Of a DNA stretch of 64,000 bases, positions 1-13,199 are shown piece after piece. The notes beneath the pieces were generated by a model, which saw nothing but the letters and a program-made list of their open reading frames with translations, was not told the origin of the DNA and ran no database searches. A program made the position numbers and the translations under genes. The first letter of the stretch is position 1; the number at the start of each line of letters is the position of its first letter. This DNA comes from Macrotrachela quadricornifera (Eukaryota > Rotifera > Eurotatoria > Philodinida > Philodinidae), in the NCBI GenBank assembly GCA_022393335.1, contig JAJEKB010021384.1, forward strand, positions 1,518,209 to 1,582,208. The letters run 5' to 3'.

Positions 1-1168
1 TGATCCAGTAAATAATATTTTGTTAAGTTGTTTCGGAAGTCTGACCAGATTTTATAAATAGCCGCAAATTTATTTGTTCGCTTTCTTTTGTCTCTTGTTG
101 CTTTATCATTGAATTTTAGACAGAAAGCTATGATTTCGAACCGATTGCGAGACATGATAGCCCTAAATACTGAAGACTCTAGTAGACTCATGCTCCACAA
201 GGTCTCTATGCTTTTTCTTGATTTTCCCAATAAATGGACTAGTATTAAAAGCTCAATGAAACCTTTCAATTCAACCATTGTTATTCCTTCATACTTGTCA
301 TCAGAAGTGCCGTTTTCGTTTCTGTGAATATTTGTATATAGTAAAATTTTCTTTAACGTCTGCTTCGATACAAAGTACAGAAATGAATCTTCAACATAGG
401 CTACATTCTTGATAATTTCTGTGAGCTTAGATATTACAACTATATTAGTACAAAACTTTATATTTGGCGAATAAGATAGAGTAGAAGACCAGAACATATC
501 GGATCTGGAATTATATGAGCTTTGAGTATATTTATCATTCAAATTCATTTGTTTTAAATCAATCTCTTCTTCATGTTCTGATGTTTGACTATCAACATTT
601 TCTGTTTCTGAGTCACTTTCTGTGAAAGAAAAACTATCTTCATCACTGACATCTTCAAACGAGTTGTCCTCCATAATCGTATATTTTGATATTGACGAAA
701 ACTACTGAGACAATCACTTTATTCATCGTCTCGAAGGTACTGGACAAAAATGTTGAAATAGACCAGATGGGACATAATGCACAAAAGGAATGCAAGAGAG
801 AAAGGATATGCATGAGATGTAAAATAAGCAGGAACGAAAAAATAGAAATGCATCGGAAGAGATCAGAAAGAGATAAAGAAAATAGACGCGTGTCATGAAT
901 GAATATCAACGGCACACAAAAGAAGAAAGCTGCATGATTGCTATACAGTACTTTTCACAATGACGCCGTAATAATAACAATATCAAAAGAAAAGAGAAGC
1001 ATTATCATGACCTACTGAGAGAGATATATTCAAAAATAGTAAAAACACCGAGATATTTTGTTTTGAATATCGATTTTTGCTATTTTAGGATTCAGACGGA
1101 CCCCGCTTGGACGTCTGAGCGTTAACGAAAAGCAAGTATAAGCAATAATCGCATGTCAATATATCAAG
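1..1168 (-). mobile_element. piggyBac-like element, 5' part only (copy 1)
   Basis: The stretch is nearly identical to 14458-15519, which lies in the second piggyBac copy. On the minus strand it encodes the acidic N-terminus and the start of a piggyBac-type (DDE_Tnp_1_7) transposase; the window cuts the rest off. Copy 1 keeps about 100 bases (near 325-425) that copy 2 lacks. The last shared bases end near 1168, only about 20 bases from the stop of the next gene. No TTAA-flanked end was identified with certainty; a TTAA near 1121 lies inside the shared sequence, so it cannot be the outer border unless flanking DNA was copied too. Confidence 0.7.
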
Positions 1169-1186
1169 ATATGCACGTCGAGAAGA

Positions 1187-4100
1187 TCACAAGTTTAGTG
1201 TTTTTAATTTGCTGATCTGCAAACTTGCATTATTGCCGGATAATATTGACACTGTCCTCGATTCTAGAGCGTCTTTTGGATTCTCCTTTCGTTTCTCACC
1301 ACGATAACAACGAAGAATACTACGAATAAGCGGCATGATAACGAGGAGGAATATAAGAAAGCGCATGGCAGATAGTTCAATGATTAGTGTGCAAAAGAGC
1401 AGCGTATGAAAAGTAAGTTCCGCTTTACGAATGATCGGTTGTTGATTGTTTTGAAGATAAAAAGGTTGTTCACTCAATGTAATCGATAATGTGATTCGTT
1501 CAGAGACATATCGAAGGTAATGTCCATTTTGTTCATAAATCAGCTCGTCAGAAAGTGAGCTTTCAGCAAAGGTTGAAGCCCATCGACCATTGTAATGTGT
1601 ATTATCACCAATTCTCAATGACTTCATGACATTAACGACTTTGATCATTACCATATGTAACGTAGTCGTTTGTGATAGTGTTTCGTTGGACGTGAAAAAG
1701 AATTGACACATATCGAGTGCTTGTAATGTATATACGTCGTCTGTACGACCTGGAGCGTTTAGGCATACGCGCATTCCACCAACAAAATAAGGCTCAGTGA
1801 TATTCAGTTGCACATTTGTTCGATGTGCTGGTAATAAGAAACGGACAGATAATGTCGCATTGTCCGGTTTAAGTATACAGGATATGATTGACAAGCGTAG
1901 ATAATTTACTCCAGCCCTATTTTTGTTGAATAGTGATACTCGAACAAATGGCTGCTGTATTTAATAAGTCTACCGTCATGGTAAATAGCTGACTATCGAG
2001 CATGTCGAAAATCGCCCATCGAGTACCATCTGGATTAGGTAGCGGCAATTGTAAACCGCTATCAAAAACGGCATTGCGTGCTGTATCATCACATGAAATA
2101 GATGACAAGCTTGACATTTCAATTGGATAGAGTTTTAAAAATTCTGATGCAAACCAAAAGATAAAGGCGAAAAGTAAAACAATGGCAACAGAGAATAATC
2201 CACCTATTCAGCGTTCACCTTCGTTGACAATATCTGTTTTTTATAGAAATTTCCTTGCTCTGATTCGCGAAGCATGTGCTTGAGGACATCGGCAAATTTT
2301 CGGCAATGTCATTAAGGACCACATGACGAAACACAATATAATCGTAATGATCATCCAAAACAGCGGTGAAATAAGAATACAACGACATGAATGAGCAATG
2401 TTGAATATATTCTGCACGAGAAGATCAACATAATTGTTCATATCAGGCGAACTTGGATATGAAAATGTTTGAATATAAGACGGATAATTATCCAATGAAA
2501 TGTCGCCAACAGAACCTAATGGACAAAAGGAAGTCGATGCACATGGTTCACATTTAGTGCAAGGTTGGTTGCCGGGATTTTTTGTTTGTGGTTGACACAC
2601 AGTACATGATCCAAAACCATAGGTATTTTTGTACGTACCAGACGGACACATGATTGAGTTCAGAGTGGCAAGTGTTCTTGTGTCATATTCCGTGGGTGCA
2701 GAAGTGAATCCGGGTTGTTCTGATGGCACTATCAGAAATTGAAGCTGCTCGGCAACTAGAGTTAAATTTCCAAAAATAAAGTGTATTTGAAGGAAGAACG
2801 GTGGATATAGCATCATGACCTTTTGCTGATTACTAGGAAAAGTGAACAGAGTTATGTTAAACGGTTTATCAATATCAAACACTCATACTTCTGATTGAAA
2901 CCAGGGACGATTGGAAACCATGAGAATGGCAACAGCAATGGTTCGATCATCCATCCAGGCGACTGATCGATAAAAACCAATGCAATCGAGCGGAGCAACT
3001 TCGGTACGTGTCTTATTTAGTTTCCAGTCCTGGTAAAATGGATTAGCAACGTTAATGGCGACCAGAACCATTTTATTTTTTATGGGTAAACCGAAAATGG
3101 CCATACTACGTCTATGATTGATTGCCACTGGCATATCGTTGGCACGATTATAGGAAAATGGCACTGGCATCGATTGAGGAATTTCGTCGAGATAAATTCC
3201 AGCCACTACGGCGAATGGGTTCAGTGAGATAAGATGTGCTGCATACATCCAAGAATTTACTATTTGCGCTATGACTGTAAATGCACCCAGAATTGCATAA
3301 GTTTCTGTGCTATCCACACCATGTATATAAAATGAGGAGATCTGAGTAGATTGAATTATCTTTATTTCTGGAGAATAATTTACATAGGAGATGTGAAATG
3401 ACGCCAACATAGAGTTCATAACTAGGTATCCATATGTTTGCGAAGGATTAACTTCAAGAAACATATATTCTTGCTGTGTTCCCTGCAAGATGATTACCCA
3501 CTTAAAGACAGATTGCGTTTCACATAGAGACAGTATTACGCGTAAATAAATGCATAGGCAAAATGGGTAATGCAACAGTATTATCCTCGTTTATTTTAGT
3601 GTTTAAAAATTTTTGTATTGTACTTCGAGATAGTGCCTACAAGTCTTTAACTTTGACATTGATATCGCTCTTAGACTTTGTCAATTCTATCCTGTGACAT
3701 TGAACCCTTTTTGGACTTCGCATAGGAGTCATATGAGTAAATTTTCAGGACTATTTTTGAGTGCTCATTGTTAATTGATTTGATTTTTGAAGTATCTCGG
3801 AGTAGAGCCTTCGATTAGAACGATAGAAACTTAACCTCCAACACTTTTTATTTCGTGTTTGCTAAAATTTTTTCCCGTCATTTCTGAAAAACGTCGATCG
3901 TCGTATCAGAGATGCAACTGGTTTCGTAATATTTATTTTCGTACATAAGATTTATTCCGTTTCGAACGAAAAATTAAGAGTAGTTTATCACTTCGAAACC
4001 TCAATATTATGATGTTATCCCAAATAAATTGAAAAAAAGAATCTTTAATAATTCCTTGTAAAAAACATCTCAAAGATGCACAAAAGCTGTGAACCTACCG

Positions 4101-4470
4101 TCGCTTATTTGAGTGATCATACAACACCCAAGCAATTCGTCTTGATTTCCCATATCTTCAGTCACGAATATCCACATAAACCGTTTCGGAAACGACATAT
4201 TGTTATTGATTGATACTACAGCCAAGCTACAAACATATAAGTTTGCAGAGGATACCCTATGTTGAATCCTGGAGTGGATCCATCGGAGAAAAAATGCACT
4301 ATAAAAAGTTTAAAGTCATTAGAAGCTTTAACAGCATATTCATCATTGCTAGAGCAGCGTACTCCAAGAGCACTCTTATCATCCATTTCGTAAAAAGGTC
4401 GCGACCAAGTTAGTTGTAACGACGTAAATAACGTTAATGCACTGACGAAAACAGCGTATAAAACTGTCAT
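1187..4470 (-). pseudogene. decayed gene for a secreted/membrane protein with cysteine-rich (ephrin-receptor-like) repeat
   Basis: The likely first exon (4470-4099) encodes a signal peptide starting MTVLYAVFVSALTLF and needs a one-base shift near 4210 to stay open up to a GT donor at 4098. The main body runs from 3575 down to 1187. Segments 3575-2883, 2882-2241 and 2117-1917 are in one frame and are broken only by stops: TGA at 2883-2885, TAA at about 2241 and TGA just upstream of 2117. A one-base shift in an A-run near 1917-1921 then leads into the last 235 codons. The middle has a CxxC-rich stretch (CPSGTY...CTVCQ...CTKCEPC) like GCC2/GCC3 ephrin-receptor-like repeats, followed by hydrophobic segments, and another membrane segment lies near the C-terminus. 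Function is unknown. Linking 4470-4099 to the body is an inference; about 520 bases between them are unexplained. Confidence 0.6.
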
Positions 4471-6241
4471 TTAGAATCTTTAAAAAAAATAATGAAGAAA
4501 TGATAGTAGAGACAGAAGCCTCTAGAAGATAAACAACTGTTAGTATATGCAATATAAAATATAGAATTATGACGATGGAAAAATCTGCAACAGTTTGTCT
4601 GCTCAACTGTGTATGTAACACGCTCTATTTATTTTTATCTGCAAATATAGAAGAAGAAGAGAAAAATGAAATAGTTTCTGAAGTAAATATTATGGACTTT
4701 TATAAAATCATGCAACAAAAAGAAACAGTAGCGTCTAAATAATTCACTTGAAATAAGTGTGGATCATGACATTAACATGGTGAAAACGATACTATATGAC
4801 AACAGATGACATGTTTGATAAAATATAGTTCATGTTTTTTTATATTCTTTTGATTGATAGTCATTCTTTTATAGGTGATTTACTGAATACAGTCTGTATT
4901 TTAAACGTAGGCACCGGTAATACGTGTCATTGTGGCTCTTGCAATTATTAAATTTTTGAGTTTTTCCATTAAGATATTCTAAAATAAAGTGTATAGAATA
5001 TTACAAGATTAGTTCTTAAATCACATGGCGTCTTGTACACTTAGAATATAATCTAATCAGAAACTTACTTTTCTCATTAAACAAATCTTTTAATGATATC
5101 AAAGGAATATAAAAGGTGCACTCTATTTAAGAGAATGAAAGAGAAAGACTAAATAAAATTGAGAAATGATAACTGTCATGGGCATGATTGCCTCATCTGT
5201 TTTTCCGTCGTTTTTTTTTCTTTGTATATATGTGTCATAGTAAGACAAGGAGAAAGCGACGGTAACAGTATAACAATTTACAAAATAAATTCCCTCACAA
5301 CACTTAGTAAGATGAGAACTAAACTGGAAACACAAAAACAAATAAAACTTGTACATAGATCTCTCTTGTTGCAGCTGAGGACGCAAACACGTTTGCAGTA
5401 AAACCGAAAGTAAGAGCACATGTGCACATATGTACTTGCTTTCTCAATACTCCAATATTATATTATTATCAAGCTAATTTAATGGAAGCTTTACATGGAT
5501 ATTATATTTCAACATATTAGTGTAATATATCTACAAATCTTCTCTATGCGTTTGGTACAATACTACTACCATTGATACTGATGATTATCTTTAGTTTCTT
5601 AACTATTAACAATGTACATTAGATTCAAAATCGTGTGCAAATTCATAATGAACTCGTCGTAAGGCGTGAAAAGGCAAGTGCATTAACAAATACAAGAAAA
5701 AAAAAGATCGACAGTTACCGAAAATGCTTCTTGTGCAAGTTATTTTGCTATTTTTCTTCACACGTTCTTACGCAATTCAAAAAGTCTATTCATCATTTGC
5801 ACCTAGCGCATCATCACAATCTGTGCAAAGTGCCATTCATATATTAATTTTTTTTTGATTCTTGATCATTTTGTAGGATTGACATGGCAAGTGTCACTTG
5901 AGTGTTAATTTGATAATGTTGTCACTTACAGGAATAGATTGATAACCTTGGTATTGTGATAATAACGTGAAAAAAAAATGACCGATTGAGAAAAATTTTT
6001 TTACAAAAATGATCAGCAAAAAACTCTACAAAACCTATTATGAAAAAAAAATTTTGAAGACCTTATGTTTTTGTGTTTGGCTACCCCTGGAATTACCCAC
6101 ATTATAGAATGTCTTGAATTAAAAGTATAGATATATCAATGTAAACTAAATAACTTCATCTAAAGTTCACCTTGAGAGGAATCGAACTTTTAGTACGATA
6201 AAGAACACAAAGAACGAGTTAAAAAAAACTTTTTTTGCTCT
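4471..6241. other. intergenic stretch, no gene seen
   Basis: AT-rich DNA between the decayed membrane-protein gene and the P450 gene. The open frames here (for example near 5123-5419 and 5635-5847) are short, have no splice context and no recognisable domain. Nothing else is supported. Confidence 0.6.
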
Positions 6242-6249
6242 TATAAAAG
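6242..6249 (+). promoter_or_regulatory. TATA-box-like sequence before the P450 gene
   Basis: TATAAAAG lies 26 bases upstream of the ATG at 6275. If it is a real TATA box, transcription would start very close to the ATG, implying a very short leader. In AT-rich DNA such a match can arise by chance. Confidence 0.3.
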
Positions 6250-6274
6250 GCTTGATAATTTCTTTCGTTCTCAT

Positions 6275-8033
6275 ATGTTTGAAACGTGCGTGATGTTTTC
6301 ACCCACAAGTATACTTCTTACTTTGCTGTTTGTCGTAGTGATTGCTTATCTTTGGCATATTCAAAAGACTTATGATTTCTTCGTTCGACTTGGCATTCCT
6401 GGACCACCTCCAATATTATTCTTTGGTAATTATTTAGAACCAGTTAAAACGCGAAGATTATCGCTTGTATTAAAGAAATGGACTGAAAAATATGGATCTG
6501 TTTTTGGATATTTCGAAGGACATACACCTATGCTTGTGATATCCGATCCAGATATCCTTCAAGACGTATTTATTAAATCTTTTTCCAAGTTTCATTCACG
6601 TCGTCCGCCTCCTTTTGGTAATTCAAAGTCAAAAGATGTCAGCTTATTCAATGCTGTTGCTCTTCGTTGGAAACGACAACGTTTTGTTCTCAATCCAACA
6701 TTTTCTTCGGCCAAATTGAAACAAATGTCACCGTTGATTCATCGAAGTATCGATGCCTTAATGACAAAAATGGATGATCAGTGTAAAAAAGGTGAACCAT
6801 TTGATATTTATGCATACTATAAACGATTTACCATGGATACTATTTGGTCGTGTGGTTTTGGTCTTGATACAGATATGCAAAATAATGTTAATGATCCCTA
6901 TCTTCGTCAATCACAACGAATTTTTGCACCAGATAGATTCCGACGATTTATATTTATGTTGATTCTTTTAGTAAAAGAATTAAAATTTGTGTGGGCAGCT
7001 ATTTTTCTAACCTTGGGTATGGTTCGATATTGGCTTCGACGGTATATTCCAGTGACACAACGACTCATTGAAGAAAATCCGGGCACATGGATTACCAAAC
7101 AAGCCAATGAGATGATTGAGAAACGTAAAGAAATTGGTCAAACTGCTCGAACAGATTTATTACAAATGATGCTTGAGTCAATGGCTGAAGAAGATTTCAT
7201 TGATGTAAATTTTTTTATACTCTTGAAAGATAATATTAAGTCTTGTTTCTATATTTGTAGGATCGTCCAACATCATTCGTGAAAACTGATGATACTGAAG
7301 TGGAAACACCTATGATTCGAAAAATCACTAAACCCGAAATCGCCGCTAATGTTTTCCTCTTTAGTAAGTGAGCCAGTTTTTCGTGTGCTTTTAGTAGTAA
7401 ATTTATTTTTCTTGTATCTTAGTGATTGCTGGCTATGAGACGACGAGTACTGCTCTCAGTTATGTGACCTATGTTCTCGCCACTCATCCAAAAGAACAAC
7501 AAAAATTGCAAGAACACATCGATGAATACTTCGATCCAGAAACAGAACATACCATGCCGACCTATGATATCATCAACAAAATGGATTATCTAGATATGTT
7601 CATTCGAGAAACACTCCGCATATTTCCCATTGCACCAACGGTGATTACTCGCCAAAGTACTGAAGATTTTCATATCAAAGATTTTGGTGTTGTGCCTGCA
7701 GGTACAGTGATTAACATCGATATGTACAGTTTACATTTCAATCCAGATTTATGGGGTCCATTGGATCCACACGAGTTTCATCCAGAAAGATTCGCTACTA
7801 AACGACATCCTATGGCCTGGATACCTTTTGGAGCCGGACCACGAAATTGTGTCGGTATGCGTTTTTCTCTTTTGGAAATGAAAATGTTACTTATTCGCCT
7901 GCTAAAAACATACACACTCGTCGATTGTGGTGAACAAACACGTAAACCATTCGAAAAGCTTGAAGAAATCGTTGTTGTTGCACCTGAGGCAGCCATTGTT
8001 CGCCTTCAACGTCGAGACCAACAATCTGAATGA
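6275..8033 (+). CDS. cytochrome P450, CYP3-clan-like, 3 exons
   Basis: Exons 6275-7204, 7261-7363 and 7423-8033 join to 548 codons (547 residues), a normal microsomal P450 length. Both introns are short GT-AG introns (56 and 59 bases). An N-terminal membrane anchor (SILLTLLFVVVIAYLW) is followed by the proline hinge GIPGPPP, the helix-C motif RWKRQR, the I-helix AGYETTS (about residue 347) created across the second splice, the ExxR motif ETLR, PERF, and the haem loop PFGAGPRNCVGMRF with its cysteine ligand near residue 486. It should be an endoplasmic-reticulum mono-oxygenase that takes electrons from a separate reductase. The similarity is closest to CYP3A-type enzymes; the substrate cannot be told. 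Another ATG six codons on is an alternative start. Confidence 0.93.
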
Positions 8034-8163
8034 TAAATTCTCTCGCTCTTCACATGCTTCCTATTGACAGTTGTATTTATTTTATAGTTTTTTCTTTCTT
8101 CCAGTACAATGTGCAACGAAGTCGATATATTGTAGATGTCTTAATTGTTCAATCGTGTTCACA

Positions 8164-8169
8164 AATAAA
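8164..8169 (+). other. polyadenylation signal of the P450 gene
   Basis: AATAAA about 130 bases downstream of the P450 stop codon, in a suitable position for the 3' end of that gene. Confidence 0.45.
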
Positions 8170-8489
8170 GTTTACCCTCTAGAACTTTCTCGATTGTTCT
8201 AGGAAATTCTATAAAAAAAACGAAAACAATCTCTTACCAACCCAATATTTTTACGTTTGTGATAGCGTTATTTCTTTGATTTATGTTTGTTTTGTTCTAT
8301 TCTATGTATTCGTCTGAAATGGGCTGAAAGCAGTGATTGTACCATCGGCTCTGTAATGATATTGTTCCGTATATCAGTCTATAGTTCGATGGGATTCAAC
8401 TCTTTCGCTTGTATTAGTGTCTTTTCCTCGTGAAATCGTAATATTTTCTATTAATTTCCGACGAAATCGGTTCAGAATCTTACGTTATA

Positions 8490-9339
8490 AGATGTTTCTC
8501 TGTCAACTGTTTCTAGCAGTTATGGCTATATTTGACCAACAGATGCAACAGGAGCCTATCGGACCTTTTTCAACGTAATTCAGATGGGTATGCAGTAGTT
8601 TCAGGTAAGATCCACAGGTCAATTTGAATCACCTGAGTAGTTGATTAAGAATAGTAGGTAAAATACATTGAATGCTTGAATAATTGAACCTAGACATAGA
8701 CAAAATTCGCTCAATCTAAACTCGATAAGATCAAGTTCTCTTCAAAATGATTCGGCTAACCCAAAATACTACTAGACAGTCACACCTCTTTTATATGGTC
8801 CGAACTAGATTATGTTTTGTTCAAACAGTAAGAAAGATAAACTTTCGCGGAATGTAGTATCTTCATTTTGCCGAATCAGCCCACTCGATTGTTCAAATCT
8901 GATATACATATCTAATTTAGTTGAATATTTTTAGTGTATGTTTCTTGTTTTGCCTGCTGTAAACCTACAAGCATGCTATGAATTCATTGCTGAAATCTCT
9001 CTCACCATGCAACATAACAATACATCGATACGTAAAGATTTTGAAACAATTGTACAAATAGAAAATATTCGTCAAACAGCAGTTATTGTCGATATGAATA
9101 TAATACGTAATGAGAATCTTCATATGGAAGGAAATGATAAAAGTTCTATATTATTTTTGATATGTTTCTTAACGATGAATTACAGGTCAACAGATCACTG
9201 CTATAACATTTCGATTCAAGACTCGATGTGAATGCGTACTTGAAAATGTGCGTCTAATATTTCGATCTGATCAACAGACTGAGAGAAGCGGTCGAGTGAT
9301 CAAAGTATGGTCTCAAAATGAACAGAATACAAGGACCTA
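8490..9339 (+). pseudogene. possible small secreted-protein gene, broken or mis-modelled
   Basis: A hydrophobic start (MFLCQLFLAVMAIF) near 8491 is followed by a frame ending at a GTAAG donor near 8605; a run of five T near 8570 must lose one base to keep the frame open. A later frame starts near 8938. The last piece, after TTACAG at 9185, encodes about 50 residues (with FRFKTRCECVLENVRL) and stops at 9339. A GT at 9142 joined to the AG at 9185 keeps the frame. No family was recognised. The exon links are guesses from splice-like signals; only the last exon looks convincingly coding. Confidence 0.3.
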
Positions 9340-10173
9340 AATGATTTTGCATATGGCCTTTTTTTTCTTATTTATTGTACAAGACTTACACACATTCTAG
9401 AAATATGTACATAAATCCCTGACATTGTGATTATTATTTTTATTGTATTTTTACTGATCGAGAATCCAAACTCGTCTCTCTACTCTTAAAAATATTTTTG
9501 TAATATATTTTTCAGAAAATATTTGACATTAAACTGGAGGTGCATTTTATCTCTTGATATCGTAAAAAAGATTTCGTGATACAGTACAGTACTATTTTAA
9601 AATTAAAAATATAGTGAAATTTTTGATTAGATCGATGGTATTCATTCATAAATAAATTAACTATTGATAGATGTTTTTTGAAAATCATAACAACCAGTTG
9701 AATGAAACATAAAAATGAAAAATATTAAGAATTTAAATAAATAAGTTTCAATGTGTGAAGTTCTAAAGATGAGAAATATTTGAAAAGATCACTCAATAAA
9801 AGCTTCAGAAGGTACAGCTGGATTATTTCTTGCACGAATATGATCAACATTATGTAGTTCATTCAAGATTTTTAGTAATTAAATAATGTTTTTCTACAAA
9901 TATAAAATAAAGAGATCTATTTACCGATGTTTACATCATCATAAAGCACCAAATTCAGATGATTCAATATACAATTTTTTCTACCTGAAGCTTTATAATG
10001 AGAATAATGCGGCGTGTCGAACTAATGATGTACTGTAATCATCATTCTACCGAACGAAAAATCTTTTTCTCTCAAAACGGTACATGTTTTCTAAGTGACA
10101 CATATTGTCTTTCAAATTTTATTTTTTGGAAAAAAATGGCATGAATCAAAAAAGTAAATCATTTTATTTATAA

Positions 10174-13159
10174 TCATTGATTCCATGTCACATTTGCAGT
10201 TAAATAAAGTGATGCGTCTTTTAAATATTGTGAACCATCTGCAGAAACATCACCTTCTCCAAATTTTAACATTGCAAGTGTCTGAATTAGATAATAGAAA
10301 GAGAATCAATAAAAAAAATTTATCAGACTTTATTTATAAGTAATGCATTCACTAAACATTTCGCTCCTTCTAAACCAATATCGTTGCCTCCAAATGATAA
10401 TGTCTTCAATGTCTATAGTCAAAATATGTACAAATACATAGCGAAGAAATATAGAATTTATTTTACTTTGTTATTTAATAATGCATTAGCTATATATCGA
10501 GTTCCTTCTGCTTTGATCCTATTCGATCCAAGATCTAATGTAATTAAGCCGTATATTGAACAATATGAGTAGATAATCGATAGATGAATGCAAAATCTGT
10601 CTCACTTTGTTATGCATTAGAGCATTTGCCATATGTCCAGCTCCTTCAGTACCAATTCTATTAAACGAAAGTGCCAGTGTCATTAGTGTCTATACTAAAA
10701 TATAACAACTAACAATAGATAAAATACTAAATCATTTATCTTACACTATTAGTTTCTAGCGCTTTAGCTAAACATTGTGCCCCATTGTGATCAATACCAT
10801 TGAAAGCAAGAGAAATTGTCGTGAGTGTCTGATTTAAGAGATTAGAAACATGTGAAATAAATATTTATAGAATTTGTTCTACTGTGTTATGTATCAGTGA
10901 ATCAGCTAAGTATGGTATTGGGCCAGAAAGAACTCTACCGCGATGAAGACTAAGAGTAGTGAGTGTCTATATCGAAGAATCAAATTAATGTTAGATAGAG
11001 AAGTAGAAGTCTTGTTTTACAGTATTATATTGTAATGCACTGAATAGATATTGTACAACATCGCCTTCAGTATTAGGGTCATCAACATTGAGTGTTGTCA
11101 GGCCCTATGTCATATGATACAGATTAGTATGAGAAAGATGGGAAGAAACGTTCATCTCACTGTATTATTTGTCTGCAATAAATTGGCTAGATGTTGCATC
11201 CCTTGGGTTCCAAAATAATTATTTCGAAGATATATAGTTGTCAGTGTCTATATTGAATAATATAGTTAAACATAAGATGTCATATCGAAGCAGTTTGGTT
11301 TACTCGATTATTTTGTAGTCCAGTAGTAAGTGTATGTATTCCCTCAGCAGTCATAGAAATTCCTTGGAGATACAGTGTTGTCAGTGACTATAGAAAATAT
11401 AAAAAAATAAATCTGAAATATACAAAAATAAAAGATTTATCTTACAGTATTATTTGCCAATGCATTAGCTAAATATTGTACTCCTTCATTTTTTATTGGA
11501 TTACCAGATAAATTCAGAGTTGTAAGCGTCTATCTCGAATAAAATATATCGTTATGAAATAACTAGATGTATATAGAAGGTCGTACGCTATTATTTTGTA
11601 AAGCATCAGCAACATGTCGTGCAGCTTCGACATCGATGTTATTGCTCGGCATATCTAATGTAGTAAGTGTCTGTATTAAATATGCATATTAAAAATACAA
11701 AGGAATGAGAATATGATTTTTCTAACTCGATTATGTCGTAATCCATTTGCTAAATATTGCATACCTTCATGTCCAATACCATCTGCAAAAAGACTTAGGT
11801 TAACAAGACACTGTAATGAATGAGAATAACAAATATAAGATAAGAAAATAAAGAATTGGATTTACGTGATTTTTCTCCAATGCACTGGCTAGATATTTAG
11901 CACCTTGACAACCAAGTTCATTCCATCCAAAATGAAGTCCTTTTAATGTCTGTATTAAATATTAAAGATGAATATAATAATAAAAAATACATTTCTATTC
12001 ATCTTACGTTATTGTGTTGTAATATATTCCCGATATGTTGTGCTCCACCACCATCCAATGCATTGTTAGATAGTTCCAATTCTGTTAGTGTCTATATTAA
12101 ATATAAAAAATAAATTTAATATGTCCAAAAACATCTTAGTTACTTTATTTGTTTGCAACACATTTGCTAAATATTCTAAACCACTTTCACCAATCGGATT
12201 GTTTGATAGTTTCAGTTTGAGAAGTACCTATGCCAAGTAATAATAGCAAATATGAGATGATTAAGAAAAGTTTTGATCTTACATTGTTATTCGATAATGC
12301 ATCAGCTATATATTGCATACCATTAGAGTCAATATTGTTATCATCTAATTCTAAGTGGGTGAGTGTCTCATTAAACGAAAAATATGAATATGAGAAAGAA
12401 AGATAAAAAAAAAACAATTTTTACTTGATTGAATCGTAGCATATTAGCTAAATATTGTGCTCCTTGAGAATCAATCATATTTTGATTAAGATTGAGAATG
12501 GTTAGTGCCTATATTCAAAAGTTAATTTAAATATATGATAGAAGTATTAACGAATGTTACTCGATTATTGTGTAATGCATTAGTCAAGTTCTGTAGTCCG
12601 TGTAAGCCAATGTTGTTACAGTTAAGATTCAAACTAGTAAGTGTCTGTATTCAAAAAGACAAATGAATAAACTTAGATGAACTGAAATAATTCAGGATGT
12701 GATTGAAGCGAAGAATTAGTCTCACATGATCTCTCAGTAAGACAACAGATAGATATTGTGCACCGTGAGAATCAATTTCATTTTCTGGTAGATCAACCTC
12801 TGTTATTGTCTATATGAAAAATGTTAAAAAATGTATATGAAATAAACTGATCAGAGAAATAATTTCACAATATTATTTTGTAATGCATAACATAAGCGTT
12901 GCAATTTCGGACCATTGAAATGCTGAGAAGAAAAATTCAGCTTAGTGAGTGTCTATATGAAAACATTAAATAAATATGAAAGACATAAATGTGATATGAC
13001 AGTTACATAATATCGTTGGTAAGTATCAATGATGTTATTGAATCGAATACAAACATTTCGACATGATAGAAAAATTATTAATGGTTGAAGATGATCAAGA
13101 ATGCGATAAACAATCTCAACAGGAAGTGTAAGAAACGATGATGTATCTGTCGTAGACAT
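10174..13159 (-). CDS. F-box protein with about 20 leucine-rich repeats, one repeat per exon
   Basis: I could model 21 exons. Exon 1 (13007-13159) encodes 51 residues with an F-box (LTLPVEIVYRILDHL). Exons 2-20 are 84 bases each (one is 87): 12869-12952, 12726-12809, 12561-12644, 12425-12508, 12283-12366, 12144-12227, 12008-12091, 11866-11949, 11727-11810, 11587-11670, 11446-11529, 11304-11387, 11161-11247, 11021-11104, 10883-10966, 10745-10828, 10606-10689, 10467-10550 and 10329-10412. The last exon, 10174-10281, ends in TGA. All are phase 0 and total 619 residues. Each exon is one ribonuclease-inhibitor-type repeat of 28 residues (pattern TLTxLxLxxNxIxxxGAQYLANAL). Such proteins usually pick targets for an SCF ubiquitin ligase. 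One oddity is that the acceptor before exon 10467-10550 reads AC rather than AG. Confidence 0.88.
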
Positions 13160-13199
13160 TGATGTTTTTTGTCTTTTGTTGTAACGTATATTTTTATAA

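Noticed and set aside
88..327. Plus-strand open frame of 79 codons
   Set aside because: It is antisense to the piggyBac transposase and is repeated at 14601-14783 for the same reason.
5123..5419. Minus-strand frame of 98 codons and its plus-strand shadow
   Set aside because: Open on both strands in simple sequence, with no domain and no splice context.
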